Of a DNA stretch of 64,000 bases, positions 46,344 through 58,119 are shown piece after piece. Made by a program: the position numbers and the translations under genes. Origin of the DNA: Hymenopus coronatus. Lineage: Eukaryota > Arthropoda > Insecta > Mantodea > Hymenopodidae. Where the stretch lies: contig CM060900.1 of assembly GCA_030762935.1 (NCBI GenBank), positions 404,015,632 through 404,079,631 of the forward strand, in the 5' to 3' direction. Each line of letters starts with the position of its first letter. Position 1 is the stretch's first letter. The notes under the pieces were generated by a model that made no database searches, had not been told where the DNA came from, and saw only the letters and a list, made by a program, of their open reading frames with translations.

Positions 46344-46829
46344 ATCACTGAGTACCTTCCTTGCTCTTCCCCTCCTGTGTGGTGGTCCTGATCCTCGAAA
46401 AGGAGGCTTGACCAAACTCCACTGACCATCCTGCCAAGGATGAAATCAGTGGAGTACCTATCCATGTATCCATTTCACTGAATGAAGAAGTACTCATATA
46501 AACAAGAGACATATGCACAAAAGCAAATTAAGGGTACATTCATTGGCTGATGCGGCATATTACAAGATGCATCGGTAATAGAATAGTTCACTGAGTACTA
46601 ATAAAAGCTACTGGATTTGTTCTGTATTACATAACATTGGTATGTTTAATGTGTTATTATGAGAGTAGCAGCAAAACCAATCAAAAGTAAGCAAATAAAT
46701 TGGATTTAACTAGAAAATGATCGAAAAGCATGTGCAGACTTCCTTCTGATGGTGATTTTTGGAAGCGGGATGGTGAGACTGTTAGTACCTAGCATTGCAG
46801 AGGTAAGCCTTTAACAAGTGGTAGGAAAG

Positions 46830-47460
46830 TTGTAATTGTGAATTGTTTCACAAACTATGTAAGAAATATTCCACGTTAACCATCAAGGATGTTGTTAACA
46901 CGAGAACAGAGTTTACGGGTATGTGTGTGCATTGAGTATAAATTCTGTGCACAGTGAAAGGTTAAAAACATGCAAGTTTACCACACCTGGAAAATCAAGG
47001 AAACTTAAAAAGTCAATGCTAGAAGTTCAGTGTGACAAATTTCTTAGGAGTGCAGTGCTTAAAAAAGTTAATAATTTCTTCCACATTAATGGGCCACGTA
47101 CATTTAAAAAACTACATGCATTTGTGAATGGTGACCCCGACCTTCCTACATTCAAGCAATCATCTTTTTATGAGCTGTAACTTGACATTGATTTTGAATT
47201 ATGGAAATGAAAGAGTAAGAATATCATTTTTGAGCATGAAAATATATTGTTAAATTCCTGCACACAGACAGGAAGGTCAGAAGCTGTATTTTCTTAATGA
47301 AACATGGGTAAATGAAGGCCATACAATTTCCCAGGTATAGATAGACACCATCATTAAGAGTAAAACACAAGCAGAAGATGAATGGAGAAGGGAGGAGCAG
47401 AACTCTGACCTTGATGAATACAACCTCTTTCAGATTTAGGTTAGATATGTTTTTCATATG
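46830..47460 (+). mobile_element. Tc1/IS630-like DDE transposon relic
   Basis: The + strand frame 46923-47180 has KFTTPGKSRKLKKSMLEV and INGPRTFKKLHAFVNGDPDL, a DNA-binding-domain-like region. After a shift, LYFLNETWVNEGHTISQVW at about 47284-47340 matches the first catalytic block (DETWVN-x-GHT) of an IS630/Tc1-like family widespread in invertebrate genomes, with Asp replaced by Asn. It lies opposite to, and inside, the I-like LINE, between its endonuclease and ORF1. No terminal repeats were located. Confidence 0.55.
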
Positions 47461-47599
47461 TATTTTTGTAGTGATTTTTATATTTCTTATTTATATTTTT
47501 AGTTTGGAGTGCTAAATGCGATTGTTATCAAATTAGTAGCATGTTTCTAAACTATCCAGTGAAGAGGTTAACAGGTAAAATGAAAGCAATGACAGTTTT

Positions 47600-48210
47600 A
47601 AGGATATCACTCATGGCACCTCATGGTTACAGAAGTAATTCCATTACCGCTCCAATCAGAGCAAGAAAGCAGAGGAGTGCATTTTGTGCATCCATTCCCA
47701 TCAATTTGTGCCTAGATCCCTTTCCATGCCTGTAACATAGGCATGCATTTCTTCAGACACTCTGAGGAGACCTCATCATTGCAAGTTACCTTTAGCCAGG
47801 TAGGAGTCTTTGAACCTCAGGACATCTCCCCCCCCCCCCCCCCCTCAGTCACCGCCCAGCCCATATCAGGTTGCAATGTTCTTATATTAGGCCCACTTGT
47901 GGGTAGCCATCCTCTATGATGACCACCTTAAATCTCAGCTTGGGATGTTTTTGTAAAACTGATAGGCTCAGAGGTCTTAGCCTTTTTAGCCTCCCTTTTC
48001 ATTGAGGGGGGAGCCTCTGCCCCACTGCCTCTTTTGGAGGAGGTAGGGTGGGCCAGACGAGGCCCCACAGTAATTTATAGAGGGTGAGGGGACCGCAACT
48101 TATGCCATCTGCTGGGCCAAAAGCCTTGTTTTTTCTCCTCTTCTTGGCTCCTCTAGGAGCTTTTTCCTTTAGTTTTAGGGTTCTGTCAGTTCCCCCAAAC
48201 TGTGTCATAT
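47600..48210 (-). mobile_element. I-like LINE ORF1 remnant
   Basis: The - strand contains KEKAPRGAKKRRKNKAFGPA near 48170-48110, a basic segment. Next are KLRFKVVIIEDGYPQVGL near 47950-47890, LRFKDSYLAKGN near 47815-47780, and CNDEVSSECLKKCMPML near 47785-47735. The basic Pro/Lys-rich start followed by an RNA-binding-like domain with the IEDGYP block is the ORF1 arrangement I expect in such LINEs; I am less sure of the family name. A run of 17 C at 47828-47844 interrupts it. It is separated from ORF2 by the Tc1-like relic. Confidence 0.6.
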
Positions 48211-48249
48211 TGCTAGTATAAGAAGCTTAGTCCGCTCTTCCAGTCCCTG

Positions 48250-51200
48250 GGAATTGCCGACACAACTTCCGTGGTGTGCTCCAGTAATGGCATTCCCTCT
48301 TTTAAGGGTCCAGCTTCCTCTATAACTTTAGATTTCTCGGGGTCCCCAAAGGGACCTGTGGTTATTTGGGATTGCAAAACTCCATGTTGTTCCCATGATT
48401 AACTAGGGATATGTATGGTCTGCCCAGATAAAGCTTATTTGGAAGACTAAATACTCTGGGAAGTCTTTAGATATCTCAGAGGTTCTGTTAACTGTGGATT
48501 TCCCATGTGCCATGCACCTCATCGCTATCTGTTAGGGTTGGGGAATTGGTTTGCAGTCTCCTATTAGTTGTAAAGAGACAGACCTGGTTGGTGAGTCAGT
48601 GGTCAGTTGACTCTGCTGTTCAGGTTTCTCAGCTATCCACCACCTGGCAGCGCATATGGTACCCACTCAAGTTGCAGTGTTAAGAGCTTGAACTGCTGAG
48701 CCCTCCACTGCAGATTATGCCATGTACATTTCATGTCATTGCAAAGTTATTTTGCGCTGCTGAATGAGGGTAAGCTTTTGACTTCAAAATATTGACAAGT
48801 GTGAAAATGAATTAAGAGGAGTAAAATGTGCTAAGAGGTTGAAAACAGAAAGAAACCTTGAAAAACGAATAACTTTTCCCTTTATTTTACATCCATTTAA
48901 AATGGTTAAATTTAACATTATTTGAAATTAAAAGCTGATGGTTACAAATTGCTTGTTCTGTCATTTTTACTATAACCTAGAATTAAGAGATTTCATGGGT
49001 TATTAATAGTGAAAGACAATAACTTCATCTAGCATTTTAATTGGTCAGTTACCAATTATTAAATATGTTAAAACAAACAAAAGGAAAAGGGTTGTTTACT
49101 TGACTTGGAAAATCACCATTGTCATTTCTATTACTTTCTCCACCTGTCTTTATAACTGCAAATGTTTTCCATTCTGTATGTATATTGTGTGGTCCATATG
49201 TGTAATATATTCAGTGGTTATATTTGGTTTAATATTCCTTTGTGTTTGAGAACCATTGCCCTAAAAATAATAATAATATTTATTATCTGTCATTAGGTAA
49301 TTACATAAATTACAATAGACTTTGTCCTATATCCTAAATAGTGTCCTTTCACACTATAACATGGGTCATGGTTAACCGAAAGTTAGGGAAATTAAAAAAA
49401 GCTTGGGAAAATCAGGAAAACTATTTCAAATGTGTCAAAAAGGCAGGAAAATTATATGTTTTGAAAAAAAGTTTAGGAAATGATCTCATGAGCTTTCTTA
49501 CTGTGGATTTTGTAAAAAGGAGATTCACTGGAAGTGTTAACATTTTTCACTGGTTTGTTTGTGTTTTGAATTTATGTATGTCTTATATACTTAGGAGATA
49601 ACTAAATCAATTGCCTTTTTATTCTTAATTTGTATTGGTATACACACCCACACCCACCAACCTTTATATAACAAAATTAAAAGACATTGAATGGCTATGG
49701 GGATGGTAGAGGCTGATTAAAAAAAATGAAGCAGTATTGCATAGCTTCAATTAATTATTTCATAAAAGCTTAAAAAGGTTATCATCCTCTGTTTCAACAT
49801 ACCTATTTAATGATATTTGGTAACATTTTCCAGCACATTAAAAATCTCTATTTTTAGAGAAAATTTCTCAATATAGTCATGTAAAGTCAGAGAAATCAAT
49901 ATATGATGAATAGTTGAACCATGCATAAGAAATCACACATTAAAAGTTATTGTGGTACACCATTGCATAAATGAACTTCTGTGGATTTATTGGGTTGGTT
50001 TGTTGTGATAATTAATGCACAGTATAATTATCTTTCCTAAGTTGTGTTCTCTTTTATTTTCACATATTCACAGCTGTTCTTGCAGTATTTATTATTACTT
50101 AAAAGAACACTCATTTGTGTACATGTGGAATATTTAGTAAGAAGGGTCTTGGTGTAGTCTGACTGGACCTAGTTTGTGTGTGTACTGCTGGGTGGCTCTC
50201 TGTAGCTCTCTCACTGGATCAATACATGAGGCAGCCATATTGAATCATATCCCAGAGGTGGTAGTTATAGGGGTGGTGTTCCCTAAACATGTGGGACTGT
50301 GAGTAAACTTAGTTCTGCAGACTTAGATTGTTGACTCACTAAGAAAATACATATTTTATTTTCTGTTGCAATGAAAACAATTTTTAAGAAACACACTGTT
50401 TGTTGTTAGCCATTGGTCAAGAACCCAACTAAAGTTGAAATTCAAGCCAATGTACCTGTTTAAAACCCTAAACTTGAAGTTGAATATGAGTGAAAAATGT
50501 GGTGTTAGGCTGTTTTTATTTTTAATAACGTTGCATGTAGTTGTTTTATTTATTTGGGGTGCCAAAACTCTGCATTACACTGTTTTAATCTCATTTTTTA
50601 AACTAAAATATACAAAATATGACTGACTAAAAATAAGTTTGTCTTTAGTTATCCATTGAGCTTTTTGATATTATTATAAACTGATTTCATGAATCCTATC
50701 CATTGATTTTTTTTTATTATTTAGAGATAAGGAAAGTAATTCCAAAATCTTTTTATTCAATACAACATTCTGTGATAAACCATTGTTAACTCTTGACATG
50801 CCCTTATTTTAAACACATCTTAATGGTTACTTCATATACCGTTATATTATTTCTTTTGATTTGGCATATGCTTCTTCATGCTTATATTATTGATGTATAA
50901 TTGCAATGAATCTTGAGCAGATTTAACATGTCCAGAAATTTACAAATATTAAGAGGTTTAGATAGGCATTCTATTATTCTGTACAATCATGCATAGTTAC
51001 GTAGCTATCATGATATAAGACAAGTCAAAAGTTGTAATTATAATTATTTACAAAATTCACCATACATACTGTGATGATCAAGTCAAAACAGATTTAGAAA
51101 GATTGTTATATTTTATTTATTTACTAAAGTTTGCTTTAGAAAATTGTAATTATGAATATATACAAAGTTCACTTTAAGTCTTTATTGTGATGGAGAGGTC

Positions 51201-51680
51201 AAAACAATTTACAGAGATTTTTGTAGTTTTAACGATTTACCAACATTTATTGTAAATTATGGCTAAAAGTTACTCTTATAATTCATATATAAAAATGAAG
51301 TAGCAAAATGTGTTCACACAGGCCTATTAATAAACATATTAATAGAATACAATTTAAAAGAAAAATTGGAAATAAAAACAAAGTAAGGAAATTATTAGCT
51401 GGTTTCCAGATATTCATTAATAGATTAAAAGTGAAGAGAAGCAAGTATACCATAGCTACCTTTTTGAACACTGAACTTTTACATATGGATTTGCTAGCTA
51501 TATCCATATTATTAAAAGTATTATTCCTGGATCTGTTACACTGGTTGAGCACTGTTTTGTTTCTAGAAGGACAATAATGTTAAAGTAAATAAAATGAAGC
51601 TTTTGTGATGTGATGGTGACAATCAGTTTGGAAAATTTTGAAATCTTTAAAACTTACTAACATAAATGGGGGTTTCTGTG
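48250..51680. other. Intron sequence without recognised element
   Basis: AT-rich from 48750 onwards. Frames of 63-89 codons exist (49341-49601 with a Lys-rich KLGKLKKAWENQENYFKCVK stretch; 50435-50626; 51308-51577) but match nothing I know and have no splice-site support. Confidence 0.55.
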
Positions 51681-51686
51681 TTTCAG

Positions 51687-51769
51687 CAACTATGTTCCTG
51701 AGCACCCTGACACCTAAATTTTATGTGGCTCTTACTGGAACTTCCTCTTTGATTTCGGGACTGATATTG
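51687..51769 (+). CDS. ST7: ST7 homologue, second coding exon
   Basis: An 83-nt exon sits between the acceptor TTTCTGTGTTTCAG and the donor GTAAGT at 51770. The first two bases CA complete the codon begun by the G at 36633, giving Ala. Then TMFLSTLT and [19 protein letters not shown] follow, ending in phase 0. This is the most conserved N-terminal signature of ST7, the second hydrophobic segment, and the MFLSTLT variant is the form I associate with arthropods (MFLNTLT in vertebrates). Exons 1 and 2 together make 225 nt, exactly 75 codons. The next exon should begin with the conserved FEWWYF segment; I did not find it before 64000. Confidence 0.93.
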
Positions 51770-52384
51770 GTAAGTGGACAAGTTATTTTTAGTTTTACTG
51801 TGAGATGTTATAATGAATTATTACAAGTAGCAAGTCTTCAAAACACAGTACTAGAATAGTTTACCATTTGAAAGTTAAAAAGCACCAATAAATATTATAT
51901 AAAATTTAGAACAGGTTCACACCCAAGGGGTTCTTTAGAACTTGTGATATGAGATAGGAACAAAATGTTCTAAGTTTGAAGGTTTGGAAATGTGCATGCA
52001 CAAGCAGACAGAAGCAACTGTCGTGAACTGTATTGCGTTTCACATATCAGACAACCTGCACATCATTTCTAAGAGTAGCCAACATATGAAAAATATCCCC
52101 AGACATCTGTGCAACAAACTGTGTAGCACCATCTGAAAGTGATTAACAACTAGTCATTTTTGAAAAGTCCTGACATATTTTCTCTTAGGTGTTATTGCTT
52201 CGCAAACAAATGGATGCAATTGAGCAAAATTTATGATAATGCAAGAAGGAAAGGTTGTATGTGACAGGTTGCACACCAGCTCTTGACAAATGAAAGATTT
52301 ACTTTCTTTAGCCCATATGTATAATGTACATAATGGACAGAAAAGGTATTGCATTATGGGCCATATTATTGGGCCCAAAAATTT

Positions 52385-52790
52385 GATATCGAGATTTCAC
52401 CAGAAATACATGTTTTGTGGCCCCCTGAATCCAAAATAAAGTATTTCTAGAAACATGTCTGTGTGCGCTCATGCATGCATGTGACTATGGGCAGTATAGC
52501 TCAAAAACGAAAAGTCGGCTAAATACCAAACTTGGTATTTAACTTCAGTACTTTCCAAAGACACGACAAGAAGAATTTCAAGAAAATCCCCCTACCCCCA
52601 ACTACTCTTTATATGGAATATTATTAAAAATTTTTGATTTTCTCAAAAATGGCTCTAACAATTTTGATTAAAATGTTAAATGTCTAAGATATTTTCATAA
52701 ACAAAATGTATATCTTGAATTTTCTGGGAATAGCCCCTGAAGACCTCTTCATTCTGGATGACTTTTCTATAAATGTTGTATAACTGGTAA
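52385..52790 (-). repeat. Unclassified dispersed repeat X, copy 3
   Basis: The + strand reads TGATATCGAGATTTCACC, CTCAAAAACGAAAAGTCGGC, AAATACCAAACTTGGTATTT, CCCCCTACCCCCAACTACTC, GATTTTCTCAAAAATGGCTC, and AATTTTCTGGGAATAGCCCC. This is the reverse complement of copy 1 at 15345-15870, block for block. In place of the long AC tract it has only GTCTGTGTGCGCTCATGC. Confidence 0.8.
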
Positions 52791-53084
52791 AGCATAACAG
52801 ATAAAACCTTGCTACAGAAATATTGTAGACCTCATTAAAACACAATTTATGTCATATACATTTTTATTTTTTTGAATAGTTAATCATTTTCAAGAGATTC
52901 CAAGTTATTGGTTTCAATTAGCGAATGGCTTTTAAAGGAGCTGACTACCTTTATCCTAGTGTATTCCCTTATTTCCCTTCCATTTACAAAGAAGCAAGTA
53001 GTAAGACCAATTCTGGCAATGTTTATCTTGATTAGCATATTAGTATATCTTGATTAAGATGTCTATAAGTGAATATAATAATAA

Positions 53085-53108
53085 TAATTATTATTATTAT
53101 TATTATTA
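53085..53108. repeat. TAA/TTA inverted microsatellite
   Basis: ATAATAATAATAATTATTATTA-like sequence: AAT units switch to ATT units and could pair as a short hairpin. Confidence 0.8.
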
Positions 53109-53689
53109 GCATGACGTGTATAAAATAATCTTTTCTTAGGAAAGCTTTTTGTAGAACAGCTAGAGAAAGTCATGTTATTGGAACACATCAGATTTTTAAA
53201 TGAGAGATTAGATTCAAGTCATTTATTCACCTTTACTGTGTATTCTCAAAACGTAATCATAAGGAAACAACGCTGTTTGTTATTGTAACATAAACTATTT
53301 GCTGACTTGCTATCAAGGATAGGCCATCTCACTGTATCTTCCTAAATGCCATTCATCTAGAAGGAACAAGTAGCCTGTACTGGTGATATTCTTACAGATT
53401 TGAATAGTTCTAGAAATGGCTTATCCGATAAATAAGGCAGGCTTGTCAGTTTAATCTCAACGATTCGGAGGCCTGTCTTAAATTATTATTTGAGGAGGGT
53501 CTGCTCTGAGAACAAGAATATTGTGCTCTGAATGCAGTGTGGTCTTACACCCCATTAACAGACATACCATACATATCCTGAGTTTTGCTGCAGATAGGAG
53601 AACATTAAAATAGAGCCCTACACTTGTGACTTTTGTTATTCATAATATCTAGTAAGTCACTTTATTATTATTATTATTTTTTATTTTTA

Positions 53690-54440
53690 ATTTTAGAACT
53701 AGACATGAAAAGTCGCACAGTCTGTGTGCAAAGGAACTTGGTTTGAGCGGGCAATGGTATTGCCCAGGTAAATTATTTTCCTCATACACTGCTTTGCATA
53801 CAAGCAGTCATATGAGGTGACAATGATGGAGTGTTCAGTTGGAGATGAATGTGTGAGTTTGTGGGCATCATCTGATTTGTTCGGTTACTGCTGCAAAGTG
53901 TGCATGGACTCTATCGATACCAAATACACTTTGAGAGGGAAAATTGGAGGTCTCGTCCACTTCAATCAAATCAACAAAGGTAAAATAGGACTATGGAAAT
54001 TCCATTGGGGGCACATCATAGAGGTCAGCTGGATCCTTGGTATGATAGTTGTGGAAACAAATGAGGTGCAAATGTTGATATGTCCAAATAATAATAGGGA
54101 TGCAAACACACTCCACAATTTAATTGCAGAGCACGTAGAGGTCACCAGCACAATGCATGCGGATGCCTGGAGGAGTTACTATGGGTTGATGGCTGGTAGA
54201 TTTGCTGCCCACTTGGCAGTAAATCATTCTATGCATTTTGTATAACCAGTGACAAATGTACACACACATAATATTGAATCTCGTTGCTGAGCTCTATGGC
54301 ATCGCCTATCCAGGGGCAGCATTCGATGCGAACATTTAGATGCTCGCATATGTATCTGTGGCGCACTGAGATCAAAAGTCATTTAGCAGAACCTTTTCAG
54401 GAACTTTCGGAAGATATTAGGCAGGTCTACTCTGTAGTGT
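53690..54440 (+). mobile_element. Merlin (IS1016/ISXO2-like) transposon relic
   Basis: The + strand frame 53817-54245 has KIGLWKFHWGHIIEVSWILG then MIVVETNEVQMLICPNNNRD, ANTLHNLIAEHV, MHADAWRSYYGLM and LAVNHSMHFV. This is the Merlin/ISXO2 transposase order, with DAWRSY and the VNH-x4-FV block prominent. Downstream, after a stop, VHTHNIES and SRGSIRCEHLDARIC continue it to about 54430. The first catalytic block, normally VEIDES before SKIGKRKFHRGH, reads VHFNQINKGKIG, so the first Asp is lost. No terminal repeats were identified. Confidence 0.8.
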
Positions 54441-54443
54441 AGA

Positions 54444-54605
54444 GATTAGGTTTAGGCTAGGCGTAGTTAATGAGCAAGTTCAGAGTTTAGTGTACATAGC
54501 TAGTAGGGACAAACAATACAGTTTAGGTTTAGGCTAGGCTTAGTTAATAAGTGAGTTAAGTGTTTAGCGTGCATAACTAGTAATAGGGGCAAACAATGCA
54601 CATGA
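54444..54605 (+). repeat. Tandem duplication of ~80 bp
   Basis: GGTTTAGGCTAGGCGTAGTT then TAATGAGCAAGTT and CATAGCTAGTAGGGACAAAC is repeated after about 83 bp as GGTTTAGGCTAGGCTTAGTT, TAATAAGTGAGTT and CATAACTAGTAATAGGGGC. The copies start near 54449 and 54529. Confidence 0.85.
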
Positions 54606-54609
54606 TTAT

Positions 54610-57600
54610 ATAGTTATTGCAATAGCAAGTCATAATTTGGTGATGAACTGTATAGCTTGTGTAATTTACTGATTGCTGCCTTGCATTATATAATTCAAAA
54701 TGGATTATTTGGGCTGCACTGCATTTTTCAGAATGGGCAGCTTTGCTCTAAGTAAGTGAATAAAAAATTATAAACCTTAAGTTATGTTAACAAAATGTTT
54801 TCCAGCATGAAATCATAGTAAAAAGGAGATTTTAAGGCAATATTAGGTAACAAAATGTAAAGCTGTATTTCAAAAAAGATATTCCGGTCATGTTAAAATC
54901 CTGCATCACATGTTGGAAAGAAGAGCTGACATCCGATATTTTGAAACTGAATTGAAAGAGATTACGTTGTAAAATTTAATCACTAATAACTTTGGTCAGC
55001 ATGTGTAACTAGGATTCTGACTCCCCTTTTTATTCTTAATTTGATTTTCATCAAAAGGCAAAAAAGTATGGCTGAAATCTTGGAAGAAATCTCAAGTTTT
55101 TTTATTCCTAATTTGGCATTTCCAACAAATTTTGCTGATTAAAAAGCCATAGAAGAAAGTCAGGCAATAAGAGCTTTCAATATTTCTTTTTCTAATTTTT
55201 TTAGTTATTTTCAGTGAATGTATCTTTAGCAGTGGGAGATTTTTAAATATAAATCCCTCATGCCGGTTGCAGCAAATTAAATAAAAAGCCAATCAGCAAT
55301 TAAGGCAGCTTTGATTTGTCACAAGTAAGATTTCTCTTGCAGAAAGACCAGTCAGTGTTTGATTGCAAATTCTTCTCTGATCAGATATGATCAGCCAATT
55401 TTTGTTGGTTATCGGACTGTCTAACAAACAAGTAACAAATTTGCCTATTTGGTAATGAAAGTAACTAGTTTGGGCCTGCTGACCATAATGGTATTGCAAG
55501 TTTTCTCCTCTGTCATCTTATATGTTACACAGCATAGCGCAACAAGACCATGGATAGTTTTGATCAATCAACTTTCAGTTTCATTTGCTGTTGAATTACT
55601 ACCACTCCTTTTACCATTGGACTGTTCACCATGAGCTACACTGGCAACAGGACAATATTACAATAACATTACTGAATTAGTTTGATTATGCACATTAAAG
55701 GAATTGCATAGAATCACTTTGAAAACTATAGGAGAAACATGTGGTTCAGTCAGAAGAATGCTTGCCTCAATGGAGTAGGAGTAGGAGTAGCATGGGTACC
55801 TCATGAGTTTGAATATCAGTTAGGGCGAGTTATCTGGATTTATTCTTATGCTGAGAATTTTTTTGGACCTCAGGACTTATTTGAGCATCATTTTAATCAG
55901 TGTATACTAGATTCAGTTAAATTAAAGAAAAGCAGTATAAGTATATAGCATGTAAAGGTATGGCAAAGTGGCTAGGTAAACTTCATAACAACAAACATAA
56001 TGCATTTGTATAATTCAAATGCCCTTTTAAATGCAATTAGTACTTCATTATGACAGAAACTTCATTTATAAAGAGAGGTTCAACAGCAAGTGCAGTTTCA
56101 AGGCTTCTGGCAATAAAAAGGACAAGAAGCAAATGAAACTGAGGCTGAAACATGCTAGTAGGTTTACTATATTAGCTAATAAGAAATACACTTGGCAAAA
56201 AAAGGCTATATGTGGAATAAAAGTGAATAATACTAGTCACTATCAGCTTGAGTATTTTTGGGCTGAAATATGAATATGTGATTGCAATAAATACCAAATT
56301 TGAACAATTTCTATAATTATCTACCATCAATTGACATTCAGAAAAAATGGCTTAAAAATGTTGGTTCGAACCAGATGAATTCAAGTTCTGACTTAGGCTC
56401 ATAGGAGGCAGAAACATGATGCATACTGTAACACCTGATTTTGTAAGCTATCTAGTGCAGTACTGCAAAGAATGATATGATGTGGTAGGATTTTTAGTGG
56501 TTTATTTATTCATGCAACATAACTATTAGTCACACTGTGTACGGTTGAGAATATCGCCTTTACCAGCCTGTTTCCTCACTTGATTTGAGTTAGTTTAGAT
56601 CCAAGTCTGTTATACTATTGCTACATTTGCAACTCAAAAAAAAAAATAAAATAAAAAATGGCAGAATATATCATACATTGGATAAATAAGATAAAATTCG
56701 TGGACTGTACATTTAGGAACTATGGGAAACTACTGCTTCTATTACAGTTTGTGTAATTTTTTGGTGCTTCATCCCAAATTGAGTTCCAAATAAAAATTTC
56801 TTGTATAAGATGATTTGTATCTATACTTAATAAAATTATGAATGATAAAAATCTGATCATTTTCACAATGCATGAAAGCATGAACCACACTAAAATGTTA
56901 AAACTGTACCTCTGTTAGTAGCACCTGGGTTGCAGCCATGCACCACTGGCCTGTCAACATTTTCCCCACATGAACTATCACATGCATCAAAACAAATAGA
57001 TTAAAGGACAGAGCCGATTTATACCATTATTATTTTGCAAATTACAATATTGAATGTTTCTTACACTGCTTACATTTACAAAGATGATGTTACAAATGTT
57101 CCATTTGCTCTCAAAGACATGCATTTCAACATCTAAACAGATTATCATTAACATGTTGCAACTTTCTTGGGAAATGCTGGCTATTATTTCCCATACATTA
57201 TTTTGTAATTCTTGTAATGAGAGATTTGAATTATACTCTCTGGTTTTAAATAAAAATTGCAGGATGTGAGGTATGGGAATTGAATGGGTCCCACCCTTAC
57301 ACTGAAATGCCACCAAAGATGTCAACAATTTCATTAAAATTATGTTCGAAGTATAGCCCCATTTTGTTGAAATTACTGTTCATTTGCCCTTCATCCCTGA
57401 ATTCAAATAAAACTGCTCCAAAATTAAGAGTTGGTGCCATGCAGCATTCATTGTTTCATAAAGAAATGGGGCCAACTATTCTAGTAGGACTCACAGCATA
57501 CAAAATGCAGACCAGGATCAGATAGTGGACTTAGATCAGGAATGTCAAGGTCTCCTATATGTGGACATGACAAGCTTCTTGCAATACTGGCTGGCATGCC

Positions 57601-57800
57601 ATAAGACAATCAGCTCTTCTCCAGTATGAGTACTGTACTGTTAGCGACTTCTGGCAGCTGGCCTCTCTGCACATTCAAATTGGCTCTGTCTAAGGGTTCA
57701 CAGGCTAGTATGTCATGAAGGAAATATTGTGATCCACAGTGGGGAAAAAAAATGTTGCGCCAAACTTAGGCACTCAGCACATTATATGTGTCTTGTATGC
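54610..57800. other. Intron sequence without recognised element
   Basis: AT-rich, with short open frames on both strands that match nothing I know. A tRNA-like patch near 55738-55840 (GTGGTTCAGTCAGAAGAATG head, GAGTTTGAATATCAG as a weak B box) may be a decayed SINE. A purine-rich patch GAGTAGGAGTAGGAGTAG is at 55775. Confidence 0.5.
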
Positions 57801-58119
57801 AAACAATTATTTTAATGTAAGAATTGCAATATACAAAAACACCATAGATGAGGAAAGGGCAACCCTAACAGAAGAACTAAAAGTTGTGGATACTAAGGTA
57901 AGCAGCTAATGATATATACATTTCAAAACAAAGAAGAAAAAGCTGTACAACCAAAAGATAAAGATTAAAGTTTGTAAACCTATATTTTAGAAACACAGTT
58001 GAAATTCCTGTATATTTTAAATTACCTGCAATTTGCACTGTTATGCCTACTATGAGAAAATGTATTGTTTTACAGAAAATAATGCAGGCATTACATATTA
58101 TGTATATAGTAGAATATAA

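Larger units (their letters stand above)
36634..51686 (+). other. ST7 intron 1 (15.05 kb)
   Basis: Bounded by donor GTAATG at 36634 and acceptor TTTCTGTGTTTCAG ending at 51686; a phase-1 intron. It is filled with transposon relics, chiefly an I-like LINE with nested insertions (40.7-48.2 kb). Stretches 36640-38460, 38830-39560, 40070-40730 and 48250-51680 hold no recognised gene. Open frames within them (for example 37937-38389, 49341-49601, 51308-51577) match no family I know. Confidence 0.85.

Noticed and set aside
54449..54465. Telomere-like TTAGG repeats
   Set aside because: TTAGGTTTAGGCTAGG resembles the insect telomere unit but is only part of an 80-bp tandem duplication; there is no TTAGG array.
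56031..56273. Lys-rich 80-codon frame as a basic nuclear protein
   Set aside because: No recognisable domain and AT-rich codon content expected by chance.
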